Under the pieces are notes generated by a model. The model searched no databases and had not been told where the DNA came from. It saw only the letters and a program-made list of their open reading frames with translations. The translations under genes and the position numbers were made by a program. A DNA stretch of 48,473 nucleotides from JAUQQI01 sp040289115. Its GTDB lineage: Bacteria; Chloroflexota; Dehalococcoidia; JAUQQI01. The first letter of the stretch is position 1. Each line of letters opens with the position of its first letter. This document shows positions 47,893 through 48,473 of this stretch, piece by piece. Where the stretch lies: NCBI GenBank assembly GCA_040289115.1, contig PSKS01000014.1:1-48473 (forward strand), in the 5' to 3' direction.

Positions 47893-48473
47893 GGCCGGTA
47901 CTCCAGCTCGTGGGCCTGGCGGAAGAGCCGGGCCAGCTGTCTGAGCCGCTCGGTCGGGGCCGAATCGATGAGGGTGCTGGCCGTCTCCACAACACAGCCC
48001 CCGGCTTCAACCCGGGGGTCGGCCATCACCGGAAGGTCCCCCCACCTTTCGGCCACCACCGCCCGAACAAAATCAAAATCCTGCGGGTTGACCCGAATCC
48101 GGACAACCGTCGCCCCCTCCACCTCCCGGAATGCCTCCGCCAGAAAGTCCGCCACCAGGGCCTGCTCGTCGGCTTCGAGCCGGCGGGCCAGGATATGCCC
48201 AGCCGCGGCCAATGCTAGAACCAGCAGCTGCTCCTCGGCCTCCCGTAGAATCCGCCGGTGCTCCAGCCGGGCGGTCTCCACCAGCTGCCTCAGGCGCCCG
48301 AGATACTCCGCCGCTTCCAGCTCGGCGGCACGCTTGCCCTCGGCCAGGCCCTGCTGGAAGCCGACCTGGTAGGCCTCGGCCCTGACCCGCTCGGCCTCGA
48401 CCTGGGCCTCGGCTAGGACCCGGGCCCTAAGCTCGAAAACTTCCTCGGCCGGCGGTTCGCCGGCGGCGGGGCT
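47889..48473 (-). CDS. fliH: Flagellar assembly protein FliH (partial, cut by window end)
   Basis: The frame runs off the window, leaving at least 194 residues of the C-terminal part. Upstream of the first in-frame GTG (48281) the frame continues with an Ala/Glu-rich helix, EVFELRARVLAEAQVEAERV and YQVGFQQGLAEGKRAA, the G-x-x-x-G helix typical of FliH; then comes the V-ATPase-E-like C-terminal domain. It is the regulator of the FliI ATPase. The true start lies outside. Confidence 0.88.
   Translation of the reverse strand, partial: SPAAGEPPAEEVFELRARVLAEAQVEAERVRAEAYQVGFQQGLAEGKRAAELEAAEYLGRLRQLVETARLEHRRILREAEEQLLVLALAAAGHILARRLEADEQALVADFLAEAFREVEGATVVRIRVNPQDFDFVRAVVAERWGDLPVMADPRVEAGGCVVETASTLIDSAPTERLRQLARLFRQAHELEYRP

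Noticed and set aside
1..48473. CRISPR arrays, insertion sequences, prophage genes, tRNA or rRNA genes
   Set aside because: No regularly spaced direct repeats, transposase or integrase motifs, or tRNA cloverleafs were seen by eye in either strand.

Overview
The window is about 48.5 kb of GC-rich bacterial chromosome, densely packed with genes. No rRNA, tRNA, IS element, prophage or CRISPR array was seen. The best placement is a thermophile-like member of the Chloroflexota or a close relative. The reasons are inferred from recalled family features: FtsK carries a charged insertion of about 30 residues in its alpha domain that I associate with Chloroflexota; the gene order is ftsK, RNase J, type-4 uracil-DNA glycosylase; the parvulin-type foldase has a single N-terminal anchor; and promoters are sigma70-like. 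If that is right, the complete-looking flagellar and chemotaxis block is notable, because most cultured Chloroflexota lack flagella. A thermophilic clostridium is the main alternative.

Layout. 1-4.5 kb (minus): ftsK, rnj and udg, translationally coupled. 4.5-6.8 kb (plus): rpsF-ssb-rpsR and an anchored peptidyl-prolyl isomerase, from a promoter divergent to udg. 6.7-8.3 kb (minus): an HD-GYP response regulator behind a leader of about 220 nt. 8.3-10.4 kb: an HxlR regulator divergent from serS-MOSC. 10.5-15.1 kb: an orphan oligopeptide-type binding lipoprotein, an IF-2B-like protein, htpX, two tiny membrane proteins and a metallo-beta-lactamase-fold hydrolase. 15.1-18.2 kb: a 14-TM drug exporter divergent from a secreted GH-A-like protein, with a perfect 26-bp palindrome between them. 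18.2-22.3 kb: a TcuA/fumarate-reductase-like flavoprotein facing a TPP-enzyme operon whose second gene is an in-frame chimera of a sugar isomerase/epimerase and a flavoprotein tail.

22.8-48.5 kb, all minus strand, is the motility block. Read in the direction of transcription: fliH (cut by the window end), fliI, fliJ, lytic transglycosylase, flgB, a second GH-A-like protein, fliK, flgD, flgE, an Ig-like protein, a terminator, flagellin, a terminator, fliS, two giant glycosyltransferases (one with two methyltransferase domains, one with four glycosyltransferase domains), a CheR-CheB fusion, cheY, a possible CheC/CheX-like protein, a CHASE3 chemoreceptor and a hybrid CheA with three CheW-like modules. 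Rod/hook export, filament, probable flagellin glycosylation and chemosensory signalling therefore lie together. Most adjacent genes overlap by 1-20 bp (ATGA, GTGA, TGATG), which implies long coupled transcripts.

Three patterns cut across genes. Six perfect inverted repeats with 11-15 bp arms and 0-7 nt spacers are scattered in the window, four of them inside coding sequences. Several genes have a -10 box so close to the start codon that their mRNA should be leaderless or nearly so. Two genes have their best start at a non-standard codon (ACG and CTG) behind a good ribosome-binding site.
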